From assembly GCA_943369665.1 (NCBI GenBank), contig CALRNX020000006.1, positions 124,001 through 188,000 on the forward strand: 64,000 nt of DNA, read 5' to 3'. Shown piece by piece: positions 9,654 to 20,100 of the stretch (position 1 is its first letter; every line of letters starts with the position of its first letter). Source of the DNA: UKL13-3 sp943369665. GTDB taxonomy: Bacteria > Bacteroidota > Bacteroidia > UKL13-3. The notes under the pieces are model-generated. The model ran no database searches and was not told the DNA's origin. It was given only the letters and a program-made list of their open reading frames with translations. A program made the translations under genes and the position numbers.

Positions 9654-9687
9654 AAAAAAATCCGGTGAAAAAAATTCACCGGATTTT
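9654..9687 (-). terminator. Intrinsic terminator after lpdA
   Basis: A stem of about 14 bp (AAAATCCGGTGAA / TTCACCGGATTTT) with a short A-rich loop and T run on the minus strand, 67 nt downstream of the lpdA stop codon. Confidence 0.8.
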
Positions 9688-9753
9688 TAAATTATTCGAT
9701 CGGAAACAAGAATTAATCCTCAGAAAAATGAATAAAACAATTCATTCTTACAC

Positions 9754-11151
9754 TTACATATGTATCGATCTGTTTGCGGTTGCTACTAAAGCTGCTTCTT
9801 TCACCGCTTCTGCATATGTTGGATGGGCATGGCTCATTCGGCTGATATCTTCTGCACTCGCCCTGAACTCCATTGCAACAACTGCTTCCGCTATGAGGTC
9901 GGCAACACGCGGACCGATCATGTGTACACCCAATACTTCATCCGTAGCTTCGTCTGCCAATATTTTTACAAAACCATCAATATCCATACTTGCACGGGCA
10001 CGGCCCAACGCCCTCATCGGGAATGAACCTACTTTATATTTGGCTCCCGCTTTTTTCAATTCTTCCTCGGTGGCGCCCACTCCGGCTACTTCAGGCCAGG
10101 TATATACTACCCCGGGAATCAAATTATAGTTAATATGAGGCTTTTGTCCGGCCATTATTTCGGCTACAAATGTTCCTTCCTCCTCAGCTTTGTGGGCAAG
10201 CATAGCACCTTTCACCACATCCCCGATTGCATATACTCCTTTAACAGAAGTTTCCAAATGAGCATCCGTTTCAATGCGTCCGCGTTCATCTGTTTTAAGT
10301 CCGATTGCCTCCAGACCTAAACCTTCAGTGTATGCTTTCCGACCAACGGATACCAGGCAATAATCTCCTGTAAATGAAACCTCTTCACCTTTTTCATTAT
10401 CAGCAATTACGGTTACCTCTTTGCCTTTTGCTTTTGCCGATTTTACTTTATGGCTGAAATAAAAGTCAAACCCCTGCTTGCGCAATACACGTTGCAATTC
10501 TTTACCTAACGATCCATCCATGGTAGGGATGATGGAACCCATATATTCGATAACCGAAACTTTTGCCCCCAATCGGGCATACACTGATCCCAACTCCAAA
10601 CCAATAACTCCACCACCAATAATAATAAGGTGTTTGGGCACTTCTGTTAATTTCAATGCTTCGGTTGAGGTAATAACGCGTTTTTTATCGATTTCAATTC
10701 CAGGTAACGAAGATGGTTTTGACCCCGTGGCGATAATCACTTTTTCAGTTTCGATTTCTTCCGTTTTTTCGCCTGTTATTTTGATCTTATTTTTGGTTAC
10801 AAACGATCCTATTCCTTTGTACACATCAATTTTGTTCTTCTTCATTAAGAAATCGATGCCATCACATGTTTGTTTGATCACACCATCCTTACGGGCGATC
10901 ATTTGTGCTAAATTTACCTGTACTTCACCTTTAATGTCGATACCATGGGTGGTGAAAGTATGTGTTGCATTGTGAAAATGTTCCGATGAATCAAGCAATG
11001 CTTTGCTGGGAATACAGCCAACATTTAAGCAAGTCCCTCCAAGTGTAGAATATTTTTCGATAAGGGCCGTTTTAAAGCCTAATTGGGCACAACGGATTGC
11101 GGCTACATAGCCCCCCGGTCCCGATCCTATTATGGTTACATCGTATTTCAT
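9754..11151 (-). CDS. lpdA: Dihydrolipoyl dehydrogenase (E3)
   Basis: The FAD-dependent E3 subunit of 2-oxoacid dehydrogenase complexes; it reoxidises dihydrolipoamide with NAD+ in the cytoplasm. The 465-residue length is normal. Visible motifs are the N-terminal FAD Rossmann fingerprint GSGPGGYVAA (from residue 9), the redox disulfide C41-L-N-V-G-C46, the NAD-binding GGGVIGLELGSVYARLG near residue 180, the second FAD motif VYAIGDV near 310, and the C-terminal catalytic HAHPTYAEAV (His-Glu pair). It stands alone between terminators. A near-consensus promoter lies at 11202-11232. Its likely E2 partner is the gene at 15815 and its likely E1 partner the fused gene at 35072, both elsewhere in the window. 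Confidence 0.97.
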   Translation of the reverse strand: MKYDVTIIGSGPGGYVAAIRCAQLGFKTALIEKYSTLGGTCLNVGCIPSKALLDSSEHFHNATHTFTTHGIDIKGEVQVNLAQMIARKDGVIKQTCDGIDFLMKKNKIDVYKGIGSFVTKNKIKITGEKTEEIETEKVIIATGSKPSSLPGIEIDKKRVITSTEALKLTEVPKHLIIIGGGVIGLELGSVYARLGAKVSVIEYMGSIIPTMDGSLGKELQRVLRKQGFDFYFSHKVKSAKAKGKEVTVIADNEKGEEVSFTGDYCLVSVGRKAYTEGLGLEAIGLKTDERGRIETDAHLETSVKGVYAIGDVVKGAMLAHKAEEEGTFVAEIMAGQKPHINYNLIPGVVYTWPEVAGVGATEEELKKAGAKYKVGSFPMRALGRARASMDIDGFVKILADEATDEVLGVHMIGPRVADLIAEAVVAMEFRASAEDISRMSHAHPTYAEAVKEAALVATANRSIHM

Positions 11152-11201
11152 GTATAATAAAATTTATGATGAGTTGGCATTAACTCATGTTATTGGTGGC
11201 G

Positions 11202-11232
11202 CAAATGTAGACTTCAATTCGTGTTTAACAAA
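11202..11232 (-). promoter_or_regulatory. Bacteroidota-type promoter for lpdA
   Basis: On the minus strand, TTTG (11229-11232) is followed by 19 nt and then TACATTTG (11202-11209), a full match to the -33 TTTG / -7 TAnnTTTG pattern described for the primary sigma factor of Bacteroidota. The predicted start site is about 40-45 nt upstream of the lpdA ATG. The -7 octamer is identical to that before odhB. Confidence 0.65.
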
Positions 11233-11307
11233 TATGACTTCTAACCAATCGTTATTTGACTTTAGTTTCAAGGTATTAAGCCTGTTAAAATACAAACAGT
11301 CGTAAAC

Positions 11308-11344
11308 AAAAAAGGTTCTGCAAGATGAAGTGCAGAACCTTTTT
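11308..11344 (-). terminator. Intrinsic terminator after the 445-aa cargo gene
   Basis: The arms AAAAAGGTTCTGCA and TGCAGAACCTTTTT form a 14-bp stem with an 8-nt loop and T run on the minus strand, 17 nt after the stop of the gene ending at 11362. Confidence 0.85.
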
Positions 11345-11361
11345 GGAATGAAATATATCGT

Positions 11362-12699
11362 TTATTTCTTAATCACTTTTTGTGTAAACGTCTCACCATT
11401 ATAGCTTAACCTCACGAAATAAATCCCGTCAGGTAAGTCGGTAGTGTTTATATGAATAATATTGCTGCCCGCAACCAACGTTTCTGTAGCACTATGATGC
11501 AATTTTCCAATCATATCCATCAACTGAACTGTTGCAGTTGTTGGAGTTGCCGATGATACCGTTACCGATAATTCATCATTAAATGGATTAGGCAAAGTTG
11601 CGGATATACCTGCTTTAGCGGCATTATTTGAAATACTGATGGTTTTCGAAAACTCAAACTTACCATCAAAATCAACTTGTTTTAAGCGGTAGTAAATTGT
11701 TTTAGCTGATAAAAAGGTATTGTCGCTGTATTGATATGCACTCACTTTTGATGAATTACCACGACCTTTTACTTTACCAATTGTTTCAAAGTTTTTTCCG
11801 TCAATACTACGTTGGATATCAAAATGGCTGTTATTGCTTTCTGAAGCTGTAGCCCATTTTAAGATATTAGCGTCAGGAGCTTGAATGACGCTAAATGATT
11901 TATATGTAACAGGTAATGGTGCATTTGCCCAATCTAAAGCAACCCTTATTGCATCAACATTTGTAGTGCTTGTTCCGGAACTTCCTTGTCTTATACATAC
12001 TGCATCAACACTGGTCAAATCTGAACCAGTATTATCTGCACATAACAATGTTGGAGTTAAAGGCTCTGTTGCCGGTATTGAACCATTAAATAGATAAAGA
12101 GCAAGGCTATCATTTGCTGTTCCGGAAATAATGGTATATCTCATTACAATTGCATAGGTAGAGCCTACTGTTAAATCAGATGACCATTGAACGGTTGCCG
12201 CTGCCGTAGCCGCTTTAGAAAGACCAATATTAAATGTTGTGGCTCCCCCACTTCCTTGTCTGATAAATAATCTGCCTTTAAAATTATTTGACTTTGCTGT
12301 AAATGCAGCTGCTGCTCCAAACGTATCAGAAAAGTGCATTAAATAATCGCCTGTTGTTGTTCCTGAATTAGTTACATTTATGATGGCAGATAAATAAACC
12401 GTTCCGGAAGTAATTTTTGAGCCTATTGATTTATTCACATCTTCTCTTGTTCCTGAAGCGTGAGTAACGTTTATGCTTCCTCCTGCAGAATTTCCACCAT
12501 ATCCGCTGATCGTTAAACTATTTGTGGCGTATTGAATTGAATTTGAACCCACACCACTGTGACCAACCCAACCTGTTCCAACACTTGTTATATTACCTGC
12601 ACTTCCTCCGTAGTTAAACTCTTCCTGCATCAAGAGTTGAGAAAATGAATTGTATGAAGTAAGTCCTAAGACAATAAGGGTGTAGAATATTTTTTTCAT
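11362..12699 (-). CDS. T9SS cargo protein, paralogue of the N-terminal domain of the 1187-aa protein
   Basis: A 445-residue exported protein. The signal peptide ends near YNSFSQ. Residues ~20-255 are homologous to residues ~22-255 of the product of 5597-9160 (shared [NE]-x-x-F-N-Y-G, 'ASGTREDVN', 'GDYL/FF.[HF]..D', 'KGR.F', and D-A/G-[IV]-R-V-A). A linker with the T9SS-associated stretch LKWATASESNNSHFDIQRS ... YYRLKQVDFDGKFEFSKTI at ~285-350 follows. A type A sorting domain (LPNPFNDELSV ... GIYFVRLSYNGETFTQKVIKK) completes it. It is presumably exported across the outer membrane and anchored or released after removal of the sorting domain; function unknown. It is monocistronic, with its own terminator and a promoter-like element upstream. 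Confidence 0.87.
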   Translation of the reverse strand: MKKIFYTLIVLGLTSYNSFSQLLMQEEFNYGGSAGNITSVGTGWVGHSGVGSNSIQYATNSLTISGYGGNSAGGSINVTHASGTREDVNKSIGSKITSGTVYLSAIINVTNSGTTTGDYLMHFSDTFGAAAAFTAKSNNFKGRLFIRQGSGGATTFNIGLSKAATAAATVQWSSDLTVGSTYAIVMRYTIISGTANDSLALYLFNGSIPATEPLTPTLLCADNTGSDLTSVDAVCIRQGSSGTSTTNVDAIRVALDWANAPLPVTYKSFSVIQAPDANILKWATASESNNSHFDIQRSIDGKNFETIGKVKGRGNSSKVSAYQYSDNTFLSAKTIYYRLKQVDFDGKFEFSKTISISNNAAKAGISATLPNPFNDELSVTVSSATPTTATVQLMDMIGKLHHSATETLVAGSNIIHINTTDLPDGIYFVRLSYNGETFTQKVIKK

Positions 12700-12718
12700 T
12701 TGCTTATGATTTCGTAGG

Positions 12719-12750
12719 CAAAAATACAGTCTTGATTTACAACCACCAAG
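12719..12750 (-). promoter_or_regulatory. Promoter-like element of the 445-aa cargo gene
   Basis: On the minus strand, CTTG (12747-12750) lies 20 nt before TATTTTTG (12719-12726), a full match to the -7 pattern TAnnTTTG and a near match at -33. It sits 20 nt upstream of the ATG. Confidence 0.5.
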
Positions 12751-12789
12751 TATTTTAAGAAGTTTAGTGTTTCGGTAATAATTTAATAA

Positions 12790-15642
12790 CTAAAACTTAA
12801 CGGCAACCCCTGTAATAATATGGCGTTGAGCCAAATACCGAGCAGGATTTGTTGGAGGTGGGCCTTGTACACCTTGTTTGGGGTTGTTATAACGTGGATC
12901 AACCCAGGTATCGGGAACATTATCTCCATAACTGTATGCACGACCTGTTACCGGATTGATAATACTTGCATTTTGGTTATTAAACAAATTGGTGATTTGT
13001 AAATTCCAGCTCAGTTTTCCCCATTTAAAATTCCACCATTTTGTAACGGTTGCATCAGCCCAAAACCAATACTCACCAACCTTGCCCCACTTATCGTTGG
13101 GATCGGTACTTTGCACATAAATAGGCCTTCCTGTATTCACATCATTGTATGAGAAATAATAAGGAGTGTAGCGAACGCCTGAACGCCAAACCGTTTCGAA
13201 ATAAAAACTCCATTTATTACCCAAGCCGTTTGGATGAGTTGCCTTTTTACGATCGATCTTAAAAGTATGATTGGTTTTGAAATCCAATGGAACATCCCAG
13301 GGTAAATAATACTCGCGCGTATCCTCATTGGCACCACTTGCCAAAATATCTTTAACGGCTTCGTTAGCACTTGCACTTTGACCGGTGGTTACCATATAGG
13401 TAAATGAGGCCTGACCATTGTACCAATTGCCAATTCGCTTAATATACCCAACTTCAACGCCACGGGTACGTGCATAATCTGAATTGATGCGGATTGTGCG
13501 TGGAACTTCGCGCCCTGTTGCATCCACAATCAACATGGTTGTTGTGGTAATAAAGTCGTATTTATCTTTCCAAAAAGCTGTTAACGTAAAGGCATCATTA
13601 CTTGTTATTTGCGTCTTTAAACCGATCTCGTAGCTAATGTCTACCTCCGGATTAAGGTCGGGATTTCCAACATTGGCAATAGTAGACCGGTCCTGGTAAT
13701 ATGGATCAAGTCCCGGATAAATATAAGATGGATGAGGCAAGATCGTTGTGTGCCCATAATTGAAATACAAAATTTGATTTTCGCGAATCGGGAACGATGC
13801 CGATAGCTTAGGTAAAAACCTGAATTTGTATCTTAAGTTTCCAATTTTGGTAGAGTTGTCCAAATAATTTTTACGTACCTCATCTCTGATAGGAGCATCA
13901 GGATTGGCTATTGCATCATCCACATATTTTCCGGGCGCCCAATATTCAAAACGTCCTCCAACGCTAGCTATAAGCCCTTTATACTTTATTTGATCCGACA
14001 CAAAAAAACCACCCCGCTGCGGATTTACCTTCCATACATCACTTTGCTGGCCAAGCCTGAATGTTTGCGATTGCTCACCATTAGGCAACGGATAAGGAGC
14101 TCCAATCCATGGTCGGATGATATCAATCCATTGCATCTCCTGCCATTTTAACTCGAATCCAAACGTAAGTTTGTTAAGTGAGTTTTTAGAGAAATAATTT
14201 CCCTGAACTTTGGCTGTATATTCTTCAAAATAATGATCATGCCACAAGGTTGCGACACCATTATTATTGTAAAAGCCTGAAGGATTGTTCACGTAAGCCA
14301 CACTATCTCCGGGGTTAAAATAGGTATTCGGGTATTGATTGATTGATTGAGGGTCAAGTTCATTTACCACTACATCCGGCCTCCAATCACGTCCATTGGC
14401 GTCTGCCCTTAGTCTCACAAAAAAACGAGAGAAAGTAGCATCATAAGAAAAACGCTTGTTCACCGATTGTTTCCAGTTCACCAAACTCATATACGCATCA
14501 TGAGTGTAGGTATTGGCATTATCCATTTGTTCGGTGAAATTATATTGATAACCCGGCTGATAAGGAAGATCATTTCCAAAAATGCGCAGCATGTTCACAT
14601 CCTGATTCACCGTTATTGAACGTAATTGCGAAACGGTAAGTACTTTTCCACCACCAAAATTGTAGTTTAGTTTTACAAAAGCACTCCAGCGATTATCCTG
14701 AAAAGGTGCCCATTGAGAACCTGTTCCATCTTGTCCGGGGTAAAGAGAACTGTATAATTGATTGGCAGGGTTTTTATAAAAATCATCTGTAAACGCTGTG
14801 CGCAATGCCACAGAAAATTTCAATTTATTATCAAGTACTTTTTTAAAAGCCGGTCCGCTCACGTTTAATTCCGCCACCTGGCTGTTCCAGCAACTTTTGT
14901 ATGTTTTGTTAAATCCAAAATTATCCCGTTTGTAATTGGCAGCTACTTCAAGCTTGTCGCCACCATTTCGGGTTCTGGTATTAATTACACCGGCTGTTGC
15001 ATCTCCCACATCTGCACCAATCCCTCCGGTTGTAACTTCAATATCACTTACTGCATTCGACCCAATATCCAAACCAAAACCGGTCCCTCCCAACGGATCG
15101 GTAACCTTTACTCCATCTACATATACACCTGTCTCATATGTACGTCCTCCCCTGATACTCACACCTGCCGGACTCTGAATAACACCTGGTTGTGTATTTA
15201 CGATAGATTGCAGCTGACGCGATGGAGCCAACTCAATTACATCCTGCCCGATCGTATTCACCGATTGTGCTTTATCAATATCAATGAGTGGTTTTTTCCC
15301 GATAATAACAACATCTTCTGCTGTTACTGAAGTTGGAATAAGCTGCACCTGAAGTTCTTTTACATCTCCTGCCTTTACTTTAATACCTGTCAATAATGTT
15401 TTGTTGTAACCGATATAACTGATTTCAACATTGTACTCTCCCGGCTTTACATTTTTGATGATAAACTTTCCATTTACATCGGTTACTGCACCCAACGAAG
15501 TTCCCTTGAGCAATACATTTACACCAATCAACTCCGAATTGTCTTTTTTATCCTTGATGGTACCTGTGATCGTAGCCGTATTTTGTGCATACAGCAACAC
15601 TACCTTTAACCAAATACATAAAAATAAATATACTTTTTTCAT
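12790..15642 (-). CDS. TonB-dependent receptor with carboxypeptidase-like N-terminal domain
   Basis: A 950-residue outer-membrane receptor, counted from the ATG at 15642; an in-frame TTG 21 nt upstream would break the signal peptide MKKVYLFLCIWLKVVLLYAQ. After the signal peptide is a CarboxypepD-regulatory-like beta-sandwich (ATITGTIKDKKDNSELIGVNV ... VEISYIGY, residues ~22-110). The plug follows (VVIIGKKPLIDID, VNTQPGVIQSPAGVSIRGGR, GVYVDGVKVTDP; ~112-220), then a 22-strand-type barrel ending in an aromatic strand (HIITGVAVKF). The substrate is unknown. No susD gene is next to it, so it is not a classical polysaccharide-utilisation receptor; siderophore, vitamin or peptide import are all possible. 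It is divergent from odhB. Confidence 0.93.
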   Translation of the reverse strand: MKKVYLFLCIWLKVVLLYAQNTATITGTIKDKKDNSELIGVNVLLKGTSLGAVTDVNGKFIIKNVKPGEYNVEISYIGYNKTLLTGIKVKAGDVKELQVQLIPTSVTAEDVVIIGKKPLIDIDKAQSVNTIGQDVIELAPSRQLQSIVNTQPGVIQSPAGVSIRGGRTYETGVYVDGVKVTDPLGGTGFGLDIGSNAVSDIEVTTGGIGADVGDATAGVINTRTRNGGDKLEVAANYKRDNFGFNKTYKSCWNSQVAELNVSGPAFKKVLDNKLKFSVALRTAFTDDFYKNPANQLYSSLYPGQDGTGSQWAPFQDNRWSAFVKLNYNFGGGKVLTVSQLRSITVNQDVNMLRIFGNDLPYQPGYQYNFTEQMDNANTYTHDAYMSLVNWKQSVNKRFSYDATFSRFFVRLRADANGRDWRPDVVVNELDPQSINQYPNTYFNPGDSVAYVNNPSGFYNNNGVATLWHDHYFEEYTAKVQGNYFSKNSLNKLTFGFELKWQEMQWIDIIRPWIGAPYPLPNGEQSQTFRLGQQSDVWKVNPQRGGFFVSDQIKYKGLIASVGGRFEYWAPGKYVDDAIANPDAPIRDEVRKNYLDNSTKIGNLRYKFRFLPKLSASFPIRENQILYFNYGHTTILPHPSYIYPGLDPYYQDRSTIANVGNPDLNPEVDISYEIGLKTQITSNDAFTLTAFWKDKYDFITTTTMLIVDATGREVPRTIRINSDYARTRGVEVGYIKRIGNWYNGQASFTYMVTTGQSASANEAVKDILASGANEDTREYYLPWDVPLDFKTNHTFKIDRKKATHPNGLGNKWSFYFETVWRSGVRYTPYYFSYNDVNTGRPIYVQSTDPNDKWGKVGEYWFWADATVTKWWNFKWGKLSWNLQITNLFNNQNASIINPVTGRAYSYGDNVPDTWVDPRYNNPKQGVQGPPPTNPARYLAQRHIITGVAVKF

Positions 15643-15751
15643 CGGATCGAAATAGGTCGGCAAATTAATGCTTTATCCCAAGTTACAAAACGGTGTTATA
15701 TTAACATTGGGTTAATCCTTTGGTATGCCAGAATTAGGGCGTAAAATCGGA

Positions 15752-15782
15752 TTTCGTTTTTAGTATTTGATTGCTACATTTG
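15752..15782 (+). promoter_or_regulatory. Bacteroidota-type promoter for odhB/sucB
   Basis: A TTTC (-33-like, 15752-15755) is followed after 19 nt by TACATTTG (15775-15782), a full -7 match. The predicted start is about 15789, leaving a leader of roughly 26 nt before the ATG at 15815. The same octamer is used in front of lpdA. Confidence 0.6.
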
Positions 15783-15814
15783 CACCACTTGTTAAAAGTA
15801 ACCTATCAATATTT

Positions 15815-17050
15815 ATGGCATTAGAAATTAAAGTACCTACCGTAGGCGAATCGATTAGTGAAGTGGTGATTGCTCGATGGAATAAAAAAACCGGGGATTA
15901 TGTAGAAATGGATGAATTGCTTTGCGAACTTGAAAGCGACAAAGCAACATTTGAACTGAATGCTGAGGCTGCCGGAATACTCACAACCAATGGAAACGAG
16001 GGCGATACGATCAAAGTAGGCGATATAATTGCAAGCATCGACACGAGTGCGGCTAAGCCTGCAGGGAAAGCTGCGGCCGATAGCCCGAAAGCTGAAGAGA
16101 AAAAAGCTGAAACAAAATCGGATACAAAACCTCAAACAACAAATAGCAAACAGGAAACTTCTTCCGGAGATAAACCCTTTCCTTCACCTGCTGCTGCTAA
16201 AATACTGGCAGAGAAAGGTGTTGATGTGAAAGAAGTAAAAGGAAGCGGAAAAGACGGCCGTATTACCAAAGCCGATGCCATGGCTGCCGAACTCAAAACC
16301 ACTACCAACGAAAATAAAACACGTAATGAACGCGTTGAGAAAATGACTTCATTGCGTAAAACCGTTTCAAAACGGTTGGTGGCAGTAAAAAACGAAACTG
16401 CAATGCTTACTACTTTTAACGAAGTAGATATGAAGCCTGTAATGGACTTGCGCAACCAATACAAAAATCAATTTAAAGAAACGCATGGGGTGAATCTTGG
16501 CTTTATGAGTTTCTTCACCAAAGCAGTGACCATTGCCCTGAAACAATACCCTGCGGTAAACGCATATATCAATGGGGAAGAGATCATTTTTCATGATTAT
16601 TGCGATGTATCCATTGCAGTGAGTGCACCAAAAGGTTTGGTGGTTCCGGTTATCCGCAATGCAGAAAGCATGACACTTGCCGATATTGAACGTGAAGTTG
16701 TGAAACTTGCAACCAAAGCACGTGAGAATAAATTGAGTTTGGAAGAAATGACCGGGGGCACATTTACCATTACAAATGGTGGTGTATTTGGAAGCATGAT
16801 GAGTACTCCGATTATCAACGCTCCGCAAAGTGCAATTTTAGGAATGCATAATATTGTGGAACGACCAGTTGTAAAAGATGGACAGATCGTTATCCGACCA
16901 ATTATGTATTTAGCATTAAGCTATGACCATCGGATTATTGATGGACGCGAATCAGTTGGCTTTTTGGTAAAAGTAAAACAGATACTGGAAAACCCTGCGC
17001 TGCTCTTAACAGAGGGAAATGATCCAAGCAAAATGATTTTGGGATTGTAG
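15815..17050 (+). CDS. sucB: Dihydrolipoyllysine-residue succinyltransferase (E2 of 2-oxoglutarate dehydrogenase)
   Basis: The E2 core of the 2-oxoglutarate dehydrogenase complex, transferring succinyl groups from lipoate to CoA. The start is the ATG at 15815 (MALEIKVPTVGES); the longer in-frame reading would add an unrelated leader that covers the promoter. Residues 1-77 are a lipoyl domain with the lipoylated Lys43 in LESDKATFEL. A Lys/Ala-rich linker follows (~80-120). A peripheral subunit-binding domain is at ~122-160 (PSPAAAKILAEKGVD ... GKDGRITKADA). The catalytic acyltransferase domain ends with YDHRIIDGRE, giving His372 and Asp376. At 411 residues it has the usual length. The E1 gene (sucA) is not adjacent in this window. 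Confidence 0.95.
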   Translation: MALEIKVPTVGESISEVVIARWNKKTGDYVEMDELLCELESDKATFELNAEAAGILTTNGNEGDTIKVGDIIASIDTSAAKPAGKAAADSPKAEEKKAETKSDTKPQTTNSKQETSSGDKPFPSPAAAKILAEKGVDVKEVKGSGKDGRITKADAMAAELKTTTNENKTRNERVEKMTSLRKTVSKRLVAVKNETAMLTTFNEVDMKPVMDLRNQYKNQFKETHGVNLGFMSFFTKAVTIALKQYPAVNAYINGEEIIFHDYCDVSIAVSAPKGLVVPVIRNAESMTLADIEREVVKLATKARENKLSLEEMTGGTFTITNGGVFGSMMSTPIINAPQSAILGMHNIVERPVVKDGQIVIRPIMYLALSYDHRIIDGRESVGFLVKVKQILENPALLLTEGNDPSKMILGL

Positions 17051-17080
17051 GTTAACACAATTATCCTATCATAAAGAACG

Positions 17081-17112
17081 AAAGTCGGTACAGTGATGTA
17101 CCGACTTTTTTT
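17081..17112 (+). terminator. Intrinsic terminator after sucB
   Basis: The arms AAAGTCGGTACA (17081-17092) and TGTACCGACTTT (17097-17108) form a perfect 12-bp stem with a 4-nt loop, followed by a T7-8 run on the plus strand, 31 nt after the sucB stop. Confidence 0.9.
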
Positions 17113-17138
17113 GTGAGTTTGCTTTTACAAACAGCTAT

Positions 17139-17174
17139 AAAAAAAGCGTTCCGCAATAATGCAGAACGCTTTTT
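17139..17174 (-). terminator. Intrinsic terminator after the 3087-aa cargo gene
   Basis: The arms AAAAGCGTTC and GAACGCTTTT enclose a 12-nt loop that can itself pair (GCA/TGC). A T run follows on the minus strand, 24 nt after the stop at 17198. Confidence 0.8.
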
Positions 17175-17197
17175 GAGTTAAAGGAATTAGATCCCGA

Positions 17198-20100
17198 TTA
17201 GTTTTTTACGAGTTTGATTGTTTGTGTTTCACCTGCTACGGTAACACTTATGAAGTAAACACCCTTATCAATAGTTGCCATATTGTTTACCGGGATCGTA
17301 TTTACTCCGGCATTAACTGAAGTTGAAATATTAGCCACTTTTCGACCTTGCATGTCAACCATCACAATAGTTGCTTCACCACTCTTAGCAGATGTAAGCG
17401 ACACGTTATAATCAGTTGTGAATGGATTCGGATATGCCGAAACTACATTTACACTTTCTGTATTAACACCTACTTTTACTATTTGCGAGTAAGTAGATTT
17501 ACCATTAAAGTCTACTTGTTTTAAACGGTAGTAAAGGATATTACTATTAACAAATGCATTTGCATCCGTTAATACATAGTCAACTTTCACATTGCTGTTA
17601 CCAGCTCCTTTTACAAAAGCTACTTTAGTAAACGATTTTCCATCAATTGAACGTTCAACTTCAAAACCTTTATTGTTCATTTCAGCAGCAGTTGTCCAGG
17701 TTAGGTTTGCATCTTTTGCTTTTGCTAATGCAGTGAAAGATGTTAAGCTAACCGGTAATGGATTGGAAGATATTCCGGCAATCCCAAATTGACCGAATCC
17801 TGTTAATCCTGCTCTGTTTAACTCCAATGCAAATGAAGTTCCTGTTGTTAAGGTTGTTGTTCCAATAGAAACCCATGGATTGAAAGCATCCGTTCTGTAT
17901 ACAATTGCCGTTTGATCTACAATGTTTACACCTGCAATAGAATCAGCATTAAATGTTACAGTGAATACACCTCCGGTTAAACTATCTGCCTTTATCAAGT
18001 TCCAAACTCCTGCATCGGAAATATTTTCCAAGGATGCCCCTCCCAAACTTGCATCAGTAACTGGCAATCCGCTTGCACCTGGAGCTCCCGAAATATAAGT
18101 CAACGTAATAGAGCCAGCTTTAGTTGGAGGAGTCGAGTAGGTAATATTTATGCTGCGGTTATCATCGCCATCCGTAATTGGAAAATCGTAAATGAGTGTT
18201 GATGGATGAACCCAACGTTTGAGTGTTCCTGAAATTTTACCCGTTCCTGTTATATTACCAATGGTCAGGATGTCTGACCCAACAACAATATTGATACCTG
18301 ATGCATTTAAGTGACTTCCTCCTTCAATATTTAAGCTGTCGATGGTTGTAATGCTACCCGTTCCTGCCAGCGTAAGCATTGTATTGTTTAATACATTGAA
18401 TGATTTTGTCACATGCGGGGGGACGTTGGTCATTGTAATCGTTCCGCCACCGTCTATAAACAACATATCGTTTGCAAATGGTATATTTCTAACAGGAGTC
18501 CAGTTTGATGGTGTATTAAAGTCAGCAGTACCGACTCTATTCCATTTATAAACAGTCGCTTCAGGAAGTGCATTGATATCTACTAAATAATCTTCAGTTT
18601 CACCTATATAATAAATGCCACAAACATCTGCAGATGTAAGCGGTATTGGTGTAGTCTCCTCCTTTAATACAACCCGCATACGAGTTTCGCCAAGTAATGC
18701 ACTGCCAGGGATGGTAAACAATCCTTCAAAAGCACCTGTAGTTGCATTACGGGCAGAACCAGCACTCCACGCCATTTCATCTGCATCGGCAAAGTCTCCG
18801 TCTTGATTATAATCAATATAGATAGCAGCCATGGCATCAAAACTAAAGGCATCAATACTGATAATACCAATTAAAAAGTTGACGATCTGGTTTCGATACA
18901 ACTGAGCTTTGGCCAAGGTTGAATAGTAAGTGTAGCCTTTAAGGGCTGTAGGATTGTTTAATGCAGGTGTTGAATTGCCATTGTTTAATGCTGTTGTTCC
19001 AGCGGTAAACAATGTTACATTCCCTATATCCTCACGGACCGAAGGATTAAGAGGTCTTGAAACACAATAAGCACTCCTTATTTCACGAGCATCAGCAGGA
19101 GCCGATACTATAGTTGATCTGAGAAAACCATCTATTATTGCGTTTGTAACCTCTGCATCCACAAAATTCCCGATAGTGCCAAAGTCTGCTATGTCGTATG
19201 TTATCCAGAAATAGTTTGTTCCATTCACCAACGTTTGTGTATCAACAACCGTTTCGACAAGACCAGGTGCAATTACTGTGGCACCAAACTTTGTTACGGT
19301 ATCAAATATTGGACTCGTTCCTGTATAATAAACTTTAAGATTGGTAATATCTGTTAAACTGGTACCTGTAGTTACAACCTCAAATGAAGTTAAATCAACA
19401 GGAGCTCCTGTTGACGATGTTGTGACTTCATATCTCACAATCGGAACATTGGTTTCGCCTACGCCCACCCTTGAAAGTGTTGGTGCGGTTACCGTTGAAC
19501 TGATATAACTCATTGGTATAATAACTTCGCGATTACCTGCCGGGTTGTTATTGGCAGGAACAACATACACCCCTGCAATTCCAATACTATCTACCTTGGC
19601 ATCTACAAAATGATGTTCGGTTGCGCTGCCTGATACATCATATACCAGCCAATAGTTATTTGTATCATTTGCACTCACCAATAAGGTATCAAAAAAACTA
19701 TTAAAGGTAAACTGTCCGTTAGGTGAAAAAATCGTTCCCAGTAAGTTATTGGTAGTAAACACTGCCGAACGGCCCGTAGCAAACAATTTTGCACTTGTAA
19801 TATCAGCAGGAGAAGAAGTACCTGCTGTATTGAAACGCATCTCCGAAATTGAATTTATACCGCAGCCTTTTGCTTTTAAAGGTATATGCAACAATTTTGC
19901 ATTAGTAGTTCCCGGGGCAACAATACCTGTAGTTTGAATAACATTGCTTGATGCATAATAAACAGGATTGTTTACAACAGTAATGATATAATCTTCTGCT
20001 TCACCCCATCCTCCATTATTACATGGCTCAATGATATCCCCCTGACTTCCCCATATACTTCTTACCCGTAATCGTCTTTGTCCCGCTGCAGATGCACATG

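Noticed and set aside
12790..15663. Longer TonB-receptor start at 15663
   Set aside because: The extra residues come before a normal signal peptide that starts at the ATG at 15642, and the upstream start is a TTG.
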